This document shows, piece by piece, positions 33,996-44,600 of a stretch of DNA of 64,000 nt. Each line of letters begins with the position of its first letter. The first letter of the stretch is position 1. Made by a program: the position numbers and the translations under genes. Source of the DNA: Rhizophlyctis rosea (Eukaryota > Chytridiomycota > Chytridiomycetes > Rhizophlyctidales > Rhizophlyctidaceae); contig JADGJC010000006.1 in NCBI GenBank assembly GCA_027596075.1, positions 1-64,000 on the forward strand, read 5' to 3'. The notes beneath the pieces are model-generated. The model did no database searches and was not told the origin of the DNA. It was given only the letters and a program-made list of their open reading frames with translations.

Positions 33996-36900
33996 ATGTT
34001 CAAGACGGACTTCCAGGTAAGCAGAATGCTGTCAGTTCCGTCGCGCGTTGCATTCCAATGCTCATAATCACAAATTGATGTCATCTATTCGCAGGGCGGT
34101 CCAGCCTTTGAAATTCTCTCGAGCCACGGGAGTGGCAGTCCCATACTGCATTGGAAGCTTACTTCGAAAAGTTTCATCAAGCGGGTGTACGAGAAGGATT
34201 TGAAGGTGATGCCAATGTTTCCATGTGTTTCCGAAGAACCTGCCGGGCATGGATGGATGGAGCTCATATATATACTGCAGGGCTTTTGCTATCACTGCGA
34301 GAAACTTGGGAAGTTCTCTTTACCCAAAGACGACAAGCAGCAGGGTATGCGCTGTCCGTGATGTGGAACCTCGCCATCTCGCAATTGGGCTGACACCCTG
34401 TGCAGCTTACCTCGTACAGCCTTACCTGGTTTTCCAAATATACATCCCAGCGGTAGGTCCAGTTCTGAGTTTACTGTTCTTCAATGCCTAATCTCTTGAT
34501 ACAGAGAGAACATGTTTCAATAGAGTTATGCGTCAGCGACCTCAATCACAATCACAGACGCTTTTTTGCATCGACTGCAAACAAAGAGACCAAGATAAGC
34601 GCGTTACATGTGACGTTACCGCTTACAGTCGTAAAGAGAGGAGTGGTAGGTGTGTCTTACGGTCAAAAATGGCGAAAGCGTTAACATTCAACATAGTGGC
34701 TCAATCTATGCTTTGACATGTCAAGCCTGGTAAGCAACGTGCACGCCCAGTATCTGTGAGTTGATATTCATGAACAGGTTTCTGGAAGGTTAGCGATATT
34801 TTCCGTGGGCAGAGCTTTCGATGCTTAACCAATGTTCACCTCCATGGCACATTTCGTATCCGAAAGATTTTCACTCTTCGAAACCGACCGCCGGATACGA
34901 CTGGTGATGGTATGAACGTTTGCAGCTTGTACATGATCGTCGCTTTTCCGGATCTGACAATAGATTTAGGTGAAGTGTTTTACGGTTATGTGGAAGCACT
35001 GCCACGCGCTTTGCAATTTCCTTATGAACTAGAGCATGTGACGCAAGTCATCAACGTGTCGCGCATTGGGGAAGTAGAGGAATCTGGCCGTATGTGGAAG
35101 TTGGTAATTCTATGATCTTTGTGCACTCGAGATCTCATCATTTCCAATGTTTAGAGCCGTTGAAGCGAGAAGAACATCATCATCCACTTGTGGTTGCTTT
35201 TGGGCGCACCACAAACCCACAGGCAACTCTTGCGAGAAGAGCTTTGTCGCCTTATGGAGCGACCTCGACAGCTTCGCGGGCAGTGTCAACCACCGAGTCT
35301 TTGCAATCGGTAATCTACACATGCATGTGTTCGTGAGTTTTGGTCTGCAAAATGCTTACTTCTCCTTTGAGTAGGGACGAACCAATCGCGCATCAGGTAA
35401 TGTCAGTTTCATTGGTTTCATTCGGGCAGTAAATAATGTTAATTTAATTACAGTTCCCAAAAGACTCCAACACCAACTTCCAAAGCTTCACGATCGCCCA
35501 TCTCACGAAAATCACAATCACCAGTCATTACCTCTACCACCAATTTTGGAGTCCCTTCCTGCGGTCCATAACCGGGAACACTACAATCCTGCTCGTTATG
35601 AAGACCCTCAAGACGAAATACCAGAACCTTCCGAATACCCAGTGCATATTGTGCGCAAGGCGAAATTGGTGGAACCTGGATCGCCACATCAAGCAAACCC
35701 TCGCGATGCATCTGTTGGCGACGTTGTCTCTGGTAGAACAGCCACAACAGGTTGCGGGCCCGAGATACATTACATGACAAACGGGATGCATATTGTCAGC
35801 AAAGAGATGACCAGCAATGTGGCTCCGGACAGACCTCCAAGCTCGGAACAATCCATGCATACGAAATCATTGAGTCAACCATTAGCGTCATCTGACCTTG
35901 AACATGACGCTCAGTCGGAGGTGGCCGACATGATGAACGTATTAGATAGGTGAGGTCGACTGAGCAGTGTTTATCGCAATAGACGCAACCCCTCACACAT
36001 CGATTTAGTATTATATATGACATAAAGGAGGAAATATGCCACTCGGATGCCACTGATGGGCCATTGGCGACTACACCGCATGACGAGACATTACAACAAC
36101 ATCCAGGGCAGCGAATGGAGTCTCCGGCAAGGTTGGGGAGCTTTAGTGCCGGCGACATAGCGCAGGAAAGTGCCATGGTGGAAAATGAGGGCATTCCTGC
36201 CATTGAGAATGGGAAGGCTGATAGTCCATTGGCGGTAGCTTCGAATGGCCAGCATGAGTCTCATCAGTTACCGCAACCAACTTCTACACATGAAGTTGGG
36301 CGCTCCCCGGTGTTGACAGAAAGCAGTGACCCGGCAAAGATGTCCATCATCCATTCTCAAGAAGAACAGCACGCTGATGCAATTTCGGATAGAATAGTAG
36401 CGCATAACGCAGAGAGCCGCAACACAGTGCCGGGCCCTGAACACCCCTCCAATACGGAGATGGAGCGACCTTCAGATACAGCCACAGAAGTCTCTGCAAA
36501 TCCACCCACTCCAGCAGAACCGCAACAGGCCCCAACTGATCCCAAGGTCGCCAGTGTCATTCAATTCTTGCCGGCGCCAATCCCGCCAGAGAACATCGAC
36601 CTGGATAAACGATCCGCATTACCTACTTCACATCCAACCACCAAAGTTCCGATGGAAAACAAGATGGTTGATCTATTGGCAGCACAGCTCATGTCACAAA
36701 CGACAACAACAATACAAGCAGAGGTAGCAGCATTGGAACCCTCTCAATCAAGCACCATGATTTGTGCGTCTACCGCGGATGAGGTTCAAGTACGTCGGTC
36801 CGCAGCAGATATGATGGCGGATAACAGCCAGATGGGAATGAAAGATCGTGCATATTTGGCGGCTTTGGAGGCGGAAGACGGGAACGGTGAATTCCTAGCA

Positions 36901-38574
36901 TCAGATGGAACTAGGTCTAGTGATACGGTTGATCTGCCTGATTCCTTCACTGTAAAATCGCAGCTGGATGGAGCAGTGGATAAAGTCGGACAGGTGAACG
37001 ATGTTGGGGCAGAGGATAGTGGGGAGAGTGGGATCGAGGTTTCAGAACATGGAAAGTCTGCTGACGACATTGAAAGCCACCGCAGCAAAACAGTAATAGA
37101 GGATGGGCAGGCGCTCAGTCCAGGTAAAGGGGATGGAATGGTGGGAGTGCAAGGAGTTGAGGCGGAGGTGCCGCGACAGGCGTCGGTCAGGGAGTTGGGT
37201 GCTCAAGACGACGTTGACTTACCAGCAGTGGATGCATCAAGCACGCCCCAGCCAATTCCTGAAGATCATGATGCAGTGAAGCACCTCGGTGCGATTTCAG
37301 ATGAGGGGCAGAGCCCATTGTCTTCAGTCTCATTGGAAGGTAACATTGTTTTGCAGCTTACGTTCCTGCGCTAGGAAGTAATGCCAGCCATATAAAGGTC
37401 AAACGACGGATGATTCAAACGGGGAACTTCTGCTGTCAAGAAATTCAATTCAGAATGAAACAACAGATGTTGGGACGACAACAGGAAGCGAGGAATCATC
37501 AACAACGCATTCGCCTGTCCCACATAGCGATGAGGATGAAGAACATGGATCATCTCACCAACGTCACATTGTCAGAACAGATGATAAGGCCACAAATGCT
37601 GTTTCACCAGTCGACTTGACAGAAACAGCAGCAGTGATATCGTCTGAAAAGATGGTCTTCGTCCAGAGTGACGTACACGTTGAAATACCCGCACCCGTGC
37701 TGAACAAGGTCACCGTCGAGGAGGACACAGATAGCAGTATTGTTCAAGAAACCGGAGCATCGCCACTTCCTGTCGGATCACGACCTCCTCCTGTTCACCC
37801 GGTCCCTGAAGATTCCGTCAGGACATCAGGCCTATCATCCCACATTCCATCTCAACTTGCCTCCTCAGAAGAAACACCACATGATGAGGCAGTTGGTGAG
37901 TGCCCAGCGCTTCAATGTCCAACAGAAGGTTAATAGGTTGTTCACTATATCTCAATTGCCTAGGAAAGAGTTATACCAAGAAGATGACACCGATTCCACC
38001 TCCAACGACGACAATATCATATCCACCAGTGAGGAGAATGGCGCCTACTCCAACCCCAACAACGAAGACATTACATTCACCTCCAATGAGAACAATGACG
38101 CCAAATCCACCTCCAACGGTCCAGACCAACCCACATCCACAGACAACGAAACCAACCCTGATACCCAGGCCTCCAACAAATGACACGGGTAGCGGTTCTG
38201 CAAAACTTAGGAAAGTTGGCACACGAATTCCTATTCGCTGCAGAGCTTCAAAAGCGGTTCTTATCAGACGGCCGCACCGGCAGGTGGAGAAGAGCGTGTT
38301 GCTACCTTCTCATGGTGAGGAAGCTGGAAACGGTGTGGGGGTGAGGGATGGGGAAATGGAACATGTACATAGGGATGAGAAACTGGATGGGAAGGAGGTC
38401 ATCAACGTCGCGGACGGTGTCAAGTCTGTGAGTTGGGAGATTAGTTTTGACGACGAGGCTGGAAACCCATGGACTACTTCACCGCGTAGAGGTTGTAGGG
38501 AACCGAAGGGGGCTGATGGGAGTGCGAAGTACCACAGAGATCGGCGAGTAGATTCCGCCATTGTAAATAACTGA
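33996..38574 (+). CDS. CFAP20DC-like protein (CFAP20 domain plus long disordered tail)
   Basis: Resembles animal CFAP20DC (C3orf67), which carries a domain related to the axonemal inner-junction protein CFAP20. First exons are 33996-34016 (MFKTDFQ), 34095-34205, 34263-34344, 34406-34452 and one starting at 34505; their phases agree. The spliced N-terminus reads as the CFAP20-like domain: GGPAFEILSSHGSG, LIYILQGFCYHCEKLGKF, VFQIYIPA, SIELCVSDLNH and WLNLCFDMSSL, with a further segment ending in IRKIFTL near 34880. After about 35450 the protein is low-complexity (Ser, Glu, Pro, Thr), with a long exon near 36060-37340. The 3' exon structure after 37370 is uncertain because two frames stay open between 37950 and 38180. 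The stop at 38574 gives the tail SVSWEISFDDEAG. It is probably flagellar, given its divergent CFAP44 neighbour. Confidence 0.8.
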
Positions 38575-39043
38575 AGGAGCGCGGATGAGACCAATCTGCC
38601 AACCTTGTACACATAAATCTTCTGCCTTATTGAGCACAAGTTCTTGATGCGATATATCTCTGACATGACATTCACTCTTCCAAGGGATTGTCTATATACG
38701 GAAGATCTACGACCGTCTTACCAATAAAGCTCGCGAACATACCGAATACACGTGCCATAACCCCACCCCGTGCCTCATTGGTCAAACAATCCCTGCCGTC
38801 ACCGCCTTCTTGAATGCGTTGCACTCCACATGTGGAGAAACAAAGTTGTGGAGCTCAAAACAGTAAGATTTGGGTTTATAAAGGAACGCTTAGATGAGTC
38901 AGATGGAGCAGGGGCCTCTCGATATTACACAAATCATTTTTTGTTCCTTCTTGTTGGTTCTTCCTTTGCTAACCTCATCTCCAGTTTTTCATCAAAAGGG
39001 TTGCATGCAAAACATCTTCCCCTTGGGGTGGGAAGCAAAATGA
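38575..39043. other. Intergenic region with a tRNA-like fragment
   Basis: 3' flank of the CFAP20DC-like gene and downstream flank of tRNA-Ala(CGC). It contains a short tRNA-like piece at 38901-38921 (listed separately). No protein gene was recognised. Confidence 0.45.
38901..38921 (-). pseudogene. Truncated tRNA-Ala-like fragment
   Basis: On the plus strand, GATGGAGCA followed directly by GGGGCCTCTCG matches two segments of the tRNA-Ala(CGC) gene about 140 bp away, with the piece between them (most of the T arm) missing. It looks like a deletion derivative of a neighbouring tRNA copy. The match is only about 20 nt, so chance cannot be excluded. Confidence 0.25.
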
Positions 39044-39116
39044 TGGAGCAACAGGGGATTGAACCCTGGGCCTCTCGCATGCGAAGCGAGCGCTACTACC
39101 ACTGAGCTATTACCCC
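39044..39116 (-). tRNA. tRNA-Ala (CGC)
   Basis: A 73-nt cloverleaf on the minus strand. The acceptor GGGGTAA pairs with TTGCTCC, including G3:U70 and a T5-G wobble. The anticodon stem CTCGC/GCGAG closes the loop TTCGCAT (anticodon CGC). The T stem is CAGGG/CCCTG and the discriminator is A. The D stem GCTC/TAGC has one mismatch (13:22). The anticodon arm is identical to the AGC gene at 26178-26250 except for the anticodon base, so the two are related copies. Confidence 0.92.
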
Positions 39117-39490
39117 TCTTTTACAGGCTTACAGTCTTCGTCATATACAATTATTAACGACATGGCAAGGTATCAATCTATCGATCAATGGATCAAACGG
39201 CGTTCACGCAATTTGGGCTTCAGCTTGCCCTTTGTGGCGAGGCTTACTAAAGGACAACAACGCATTGCCAGTTGGTATTCCTCATACTTTCCCACAGTGA
39301 CATCTCGAGATCGGTTTCACAACTTCGCTATATCAGAGCAACCCTACAGTGTCGTCAGCATACAAACCATAAGTCTCTTGCATTCTCGCGCCTTCTACTC
39401 CTCACCTCTCCTGCAACCTTGCCGGTGCGAAGTCTACAGTCTTGTCAACTTCAAACCCGCAACTTCCATCTTCAGCAGCCTAACCGAACA
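39117..39490. other. Upstream region of the quinone oxidoreductase gene
   Basis: 374 bp between the tRNA 5' end and the oxidoreductase ATG, presumably its promoter and 5' UTR. The frame in phase with the gene is open back to about 39272 and would encode an Arg/Ser-rich, leader-like peptide, but it contains no ATG. An unrelated frame starts with ATG at 39162. Confidence 0.45.
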
Positions 39491-40916
39491 ATGCCGCGTG
39501 CCGTTCAGATCCAAAAGCAGGGCGGTGTGGAGGTTTTGGAGGTCGTTGATCTCCCTAAACCAAAGGTTTCACCCGGTATGCCATCTTCCAGGGCTAGAGC
39601 ATTCAACATATGTGTGGAATGAATTTTGATTGTAAACAAACAACCACTTATCAGGGAAGGTTCTGGTAAAGAACGAATTCGTCGGAGTCAATTTTATTGA
39701 TACGTATCAGCGGTCCGGGTTGTACAAGGTTCCGCTTCCTTATATCCTTGGAAGAGAAGCGTCCGGTGTCATTGAAGCGGTTGGCGAGGGAGTTACAGAG
39801 TACGCTGTTGGAGACCGCGTTGCATATTTGGGTGGTGATTCCTATGCAGAGTATACTGATGTAGATACCAGTGAGTGCCCTGAACGTCGCCTCAATGGGC
39901 ATGGGAGCAGTGCACTGAGTTCACCACCATACCATGTAGAAAATTTGATCAAGATCCTGCCAAATGTTAGCTTTGAAGTCGGGGCTTCCCTCTTCCTGCA
40001 GGGACTGACTGCCGTCTCGCTGCTTCGCATCGCCTACGAAGTAAAGAAGGGAGACTATGTGCTCATTCATGTATGCGTTTTGAAGCCAGAATCACGGAAT
40101 TATGACGGCGTATCTGATTACTTGATGATCATCATTTAGGCAGCAGCAGGCGGGACTGGTGCACTCCTTGTACAACTCGCAAAGCATTATGGAGCTTTTG
40201 TGATTGGGACTACCTCAACGGAAGAGAAGGCGCGAACAGCCAAAGCAGCTGGTGCGGACGAAGTCATCCTGTATACGAAGCAGGATGTTGTGGAGGAAGT
40301 GAAGAGGATTACAAACGGACAGGGTATGCATGAATGAGGCTGTACAAGAACACATTCGTTCCATGACTTATAACCATGAATAGGTGTCCACGCTGTTTAC
40401 GATGGCATTGGTAAATCCACTTTCGACATCTCCCTGGCATCTGTCAGGCGGCTAGGGTCTCTTCTTTCCTTTGGAAATGCGTCTGGAAAGGTATGTCGCC
40501 AGTATTGATCATTTTTCTTTCCAATGACTGAGGTCACTCATATCTCTTGCTCACGCAGCCCGAACCCCTTGACATCCTCCGACTCACTCCGCGCGGTGTC
40601 CGCCTGCAGCGGCCCTCGTTGTTCGAACTCATTACCACAAAGGAGGAGTTCCACACATGTATGTTCCCATGATACATTACGCTGAAGTTAGGTACTCATT
40701 TGCAAACTCGTTGTAGACGCGACCGAACTTCTGGACTTGTATTCCAAAGGCGCGGTATGATTGCAACGGAAGTCATCCATTGCGGAATGATGCTAACGCT
40801 ATTCATGACAGCTGACTATCAAAATCCACAAGATTTACTCCCTGGACAAAGCAGCTGATGCACATTTGGACATCGAAAGTGGGAAAACTCAGGGCAAGCT
40901 TCTCTTGAAGGTGTGA
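39491..40916 (+). CDS. NADPH:quinone oxidoreductase (zeta-crystallin/Zta1 type)
   Basis: Medium-chain dehydrogenase/reductase without structural zinc, expected to reduce quinones with NADPH. Eight exons join in frame: 39491-39575, 39655-39870, 39940-40070, 40140-40323, 40384-40490, 40559-40658, 40717-40754 and 40812-40916, giving 321 aa, the usual family length. Motifs are [15 protein letters not shown] in the substrate region, [18 protein letters not shown], the nucleotide-binding [19 protein letters not shown] and the C-terminal [11 protein letters not shown]. The ATG at 39491 gives the standard family N-terminus ([12 protein letters not shown]). No in-frame upstream ATG was found, so a mitochondrial leader would need a non-ATG start or a further exon. 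Confidence 0.93.
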
Positions 40917-41603
40917 GCGTTTACTAGACTCGCGACAGGCTAGAAATCCCTGCTGTTTCTCGTGCAGTGCATACCGATCTGGCTGTGATCGTAATGAATA
41001 TAGATGTATGTTTTGACTGTGATGAGTGGTTCAATGCGAAGTCAATGTTGGGTAAAGATGTGTGAAGATGTGAGCAGCGGTTGCAGCGACGCGTGCAGCA
41101 AGGCTGGTGGGCTTAGCAAAGCACATGTGGACTGTGTGACGACAAGATGTCAAACAGCCACCAGCAAGTGGACACAAAATCGCGATGTGGACAAGATTGT
41201 AAACTCCGACCCTGCTCTGACTCGGCCCACCTGTCCTCATCCGCCTCCTTTCTCATGTTTCTGTCAGTGCAGATGGAAGGTTTGCTGGACTGCTAAGTCT
41301 GTTACAACGTCTTTCAATATACCCGAGTGAACTGTGTCAGGGCCAGTGACACCACCACACACTAGCGTCAAGACCGGTCCGATGCCATTGTTTGTAAACA
41401 AACTTTGATGTTTACCTTGATATACCCTTAGAGACGAAGTGAAACACCACTTGCAGTCTCCAGCTTTCCTGTCATATCATAGACCGAGTCGACAATAACT
41501 GCTACTCCCAGCACCTCCTCCGGATACCGAGTTGCGGTATCGAGACAGTGCAGTCTCCCTTGCAACCTGAATTGACAACGTTGACTGTCACAAAGAGACC
41601 ACA
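40917..41603. other. Intergenic region upstream of the giant CH/GAR gene
   Basis: 687 bp containing the 3' flank of the oxidoreductase gene and the promoter of the CH/GAR gene. A frame at 41004-41330 (+) is Cys-rich in part but lacks a signal peptide or known motif and was not called as a gene. Confidence 0.45.
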
Positions 41604-44600
41604 ATGTCGTGGATAAAGAAACGGTATTTAGATAACCTTCATTGACTTCTTTTTCCTCAATATTGCGGAATTTTCTCACCTATTATTGTCATTTAGGATC
41701 GCTACCCGGCGGGACCGGAGCAGCAGAGCTTCTTCTGTGGGGTCAGACTTCGACGAAAGTCAAAACGATCTCAGTCGATTCGGATCCATGTCATCCGCAC
41801 AACACACCACGGCACGTCCCAATCCCAAACGCATGTCCACTGAAGTCAAAATGGCTACCTTACAACGGGATAGAGCATCAGTGCAGAAGAAGACTTTTAC
41901 CAAGTGGTAAGTATACTTTACGGCCTTATACCTACTCAGACATATACATCGGTCATTGACAAATTAACGCAGGTGCAACTCCCAACTCTCCCGCGCAAAA
42001 CAAATCGGAGTAGTCGACCCAACGGAATACATGATTGAAGACCTCGAACATGACCTCCGAGACGGGATCCGTCTCATCCATCTCCTCGAAGTCCTATCCG
42101 GCGAATCTCTTCCACGTGAACGCCCCGTCTCCCAACGTGGCACACCCAGCCGCGCTGGCTCCGTAATGCGGATTTACAAAATTGTCAATGTAGATAAGGC
42201 GTTGAAGTTCTTGAGAAACAAGTTAGGAGATCCATTGGAGAATATCGGTAGTGAGGATATTGTTGATGGGAACTTGAAGCTGACGTTGGGATTGGTGTGG
42301 ATTTTGATTTCAAGTTTTCGGATAAAGAGCATTGGGGGGGCCGGTGTGGTAGGGAGGGAAAGCATTGATGGTAGAACGAGTACAGAGGTGAGTTTGAGGG
42401 ATCATGCAGATGAATCAGCCGTATTACTCACATGATGGCATTACAAAGGCTGGCGGTCAAGTGTCCCCACAATTGACTGAAGATGTACATACGGACGGCG
42501 GGCAGCCTGATGTATCACATAGTGGAGATGCTCGAACCACACTACTTGCATGGTGCAATCAAATCCTAGCTCCTTACATTGACATCGGCATCCTCCCAGC
42601 AATCAAGGACTTTGGCCCAGCTTGGCAAAACGGAATTGCGTTCTTATGTCTTGTACACTTCTTCGATCACAGATTGGTCCCGGAGATAACGGAACTGACA
42701 TACAGAGGCACGGGACAGCTCAGAACTCAACAACGAATTGCCGCACATGATAGCTACGCTTCTCCCGGCAATCCAACCAACGGCAATCACCCTTCCCCTT
42801 CAACCTTCCCATCATTGGGTCAAGGCACAAACCCTCGCACACGATCAGGTTCATCAACCTCCTCCGGCGGTCACTTGCGAAATTCCTCTGTCTCCTCCCT
42901 CACGCAATTCCCAGCCAGTCCCCCTATGCTATCTCAGGTCCTCACACCGCCTCCATCCCCAACACCCAGTCTGCGCTCCAGCCATATGCATGAGTCTTTC
43001 CGTAGCTCATCAGGGTCGTCTGGACATGGTTCGGCCTCGCCTGCGTTGGCGAGGTACCTGTACACGTCGGATCCAGAGGATTGGATCATGATCCTCAACC
43101 GGGCGTTCTTCTTGGCTGAGCAGTACATGGGCGTTGCAGAATTGTTCGATGCGGCTGATTTGGCGGGGATGGAGACGGTCGATGAGAGGGTGGTCATGAC
43201 TTACGTGGGTATCACACCGCTGAATGACAACCAGCCTGAAAAGTTTTGTTGACCATATAAACAATTCAGGTATCCGAACTGTATTGGGTTCTCCGAGATC
43301 GTCCTGCTCCCTCCCCAACAGCATTCCGTCCCATGTCCCCAACACCCGCCCCAACCAAACCTCTGCCCGAGCCTCCTCGTTCTACTGCCCCACCACCGCC
43401 GGCACGTGACCACATCGCCGCCAAACTCACAGAATACCTCTCCAAAGCCGATCAACTTACCAACTGGCTGCATACTCGGCAACAGGAATTCCTTCGCATC
43501 GCCGCCCTACTATGTTCCACTCCTGCTGACGCCGCCGCAGAAGCGGGAAAGCCAAATGGTGCAAACGGTGGATGGGCACAGAAGATTATTGATATATTGT
43601 TTGATGACAAGGCTAGCTTGGAGCAGTTGAAGTATCGGGTTGGGAGGGAGGTTGGGAAGTTGAAGGAGGAGGTTGAGATGATGATTGTTGGCGATCATCT
43701 GCCCTCGGATCATTCCGGGGAAGGCAGTGTCGGTGTGGGCGGGCGACGGGGTGGGAGGAGGACTATGATTTCGCAGTTGGAGGTTTTGAGGGAGGAGATT
43801 GCTGGGTTGGTTCATGAGGCTCTGGCGGCCGGGATGGAGAATGTGCCTGACGCATCCGCTGTGGAGGAGACGCACAGAAGAATGATGGTACAGGTGCAGA
43901 ATTTTGTCAATGGAAGTATGCCCGCTTGTGTTGATCAAGTTTTGGCATTTGTGGGGTGGGTTGAAGGGATGGCAGGGGCTTTTGAGAGAGTTCGGGGTGA
44001 GTTGTACGGCGCTGAGGGAGAAGATGGTGGAGGCTTGAAGGAGGAAGTGAATAGGGTCAGAAAGGAGATCAAGGGTGTTGGAAGGGAGATGCGGTTGGCT
44101 TTAGTCGAGGAAAGCAAAGAGGCGGCGGATTCAAATGCATTGAAAGCCAAGGAGAGGATCGAAATGATGAAGGCGGTCGTCGTGGAAAGATTGGGTGGAG
44201 CCACTGTGCAGGATTGGGTCACCGATGTCGACACTGAAAGTATCAAGGGCGATGATACAAAATCTGAGTTTGGAGATGCGAAAACTCGGCTGACATTGGC
44301 GGAATTGTTCGAGAGGTTGGAGGGCGAGATTACTGGGAAGGTGGAGGGGTTGCAGAAGCAGATTGGAGATATCAAAGGAGATTTTGAAACATATGTCAAG
44401 TCCCCGCCTGCCGATAGCTCGGAAGACATACCACCCGCATCCATGGCATCATTTACATTCACACCAACCTTCATCTCAGCTGCGACTTCCCGCATGGGGG
44501 AAGAAATCGAAGCAATCGCTCTGTTCATCGCGCAGGAAATGCTTCCTGCACTTGCCGCACGCAAAGCGCAGGTTAACAACGAAATCAAGCGCATCCAACT

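Noticed and set aside
38770..39105. 111-aa frame covering the tRNA-Ala(CGC) gene
   Set aside because: Its end is simply translated tRNA sequence; no protein evidence.
39162..39629. 155-aa frame from ATG 39162 overlapping the oxidoreductase start
   Set aside because: It is in a different frame from the oxidoreductase and has no domain; the ATG at 39491 gives the family N-terminus.
41004..41330. 108-aa Cys-containing frame downstream of the oxidoreductase
   Set aside because: Six cysteines cluster early, but there is no signal peptide, the spacing differs from the secreted protein at 25244 and nothing supports expression.
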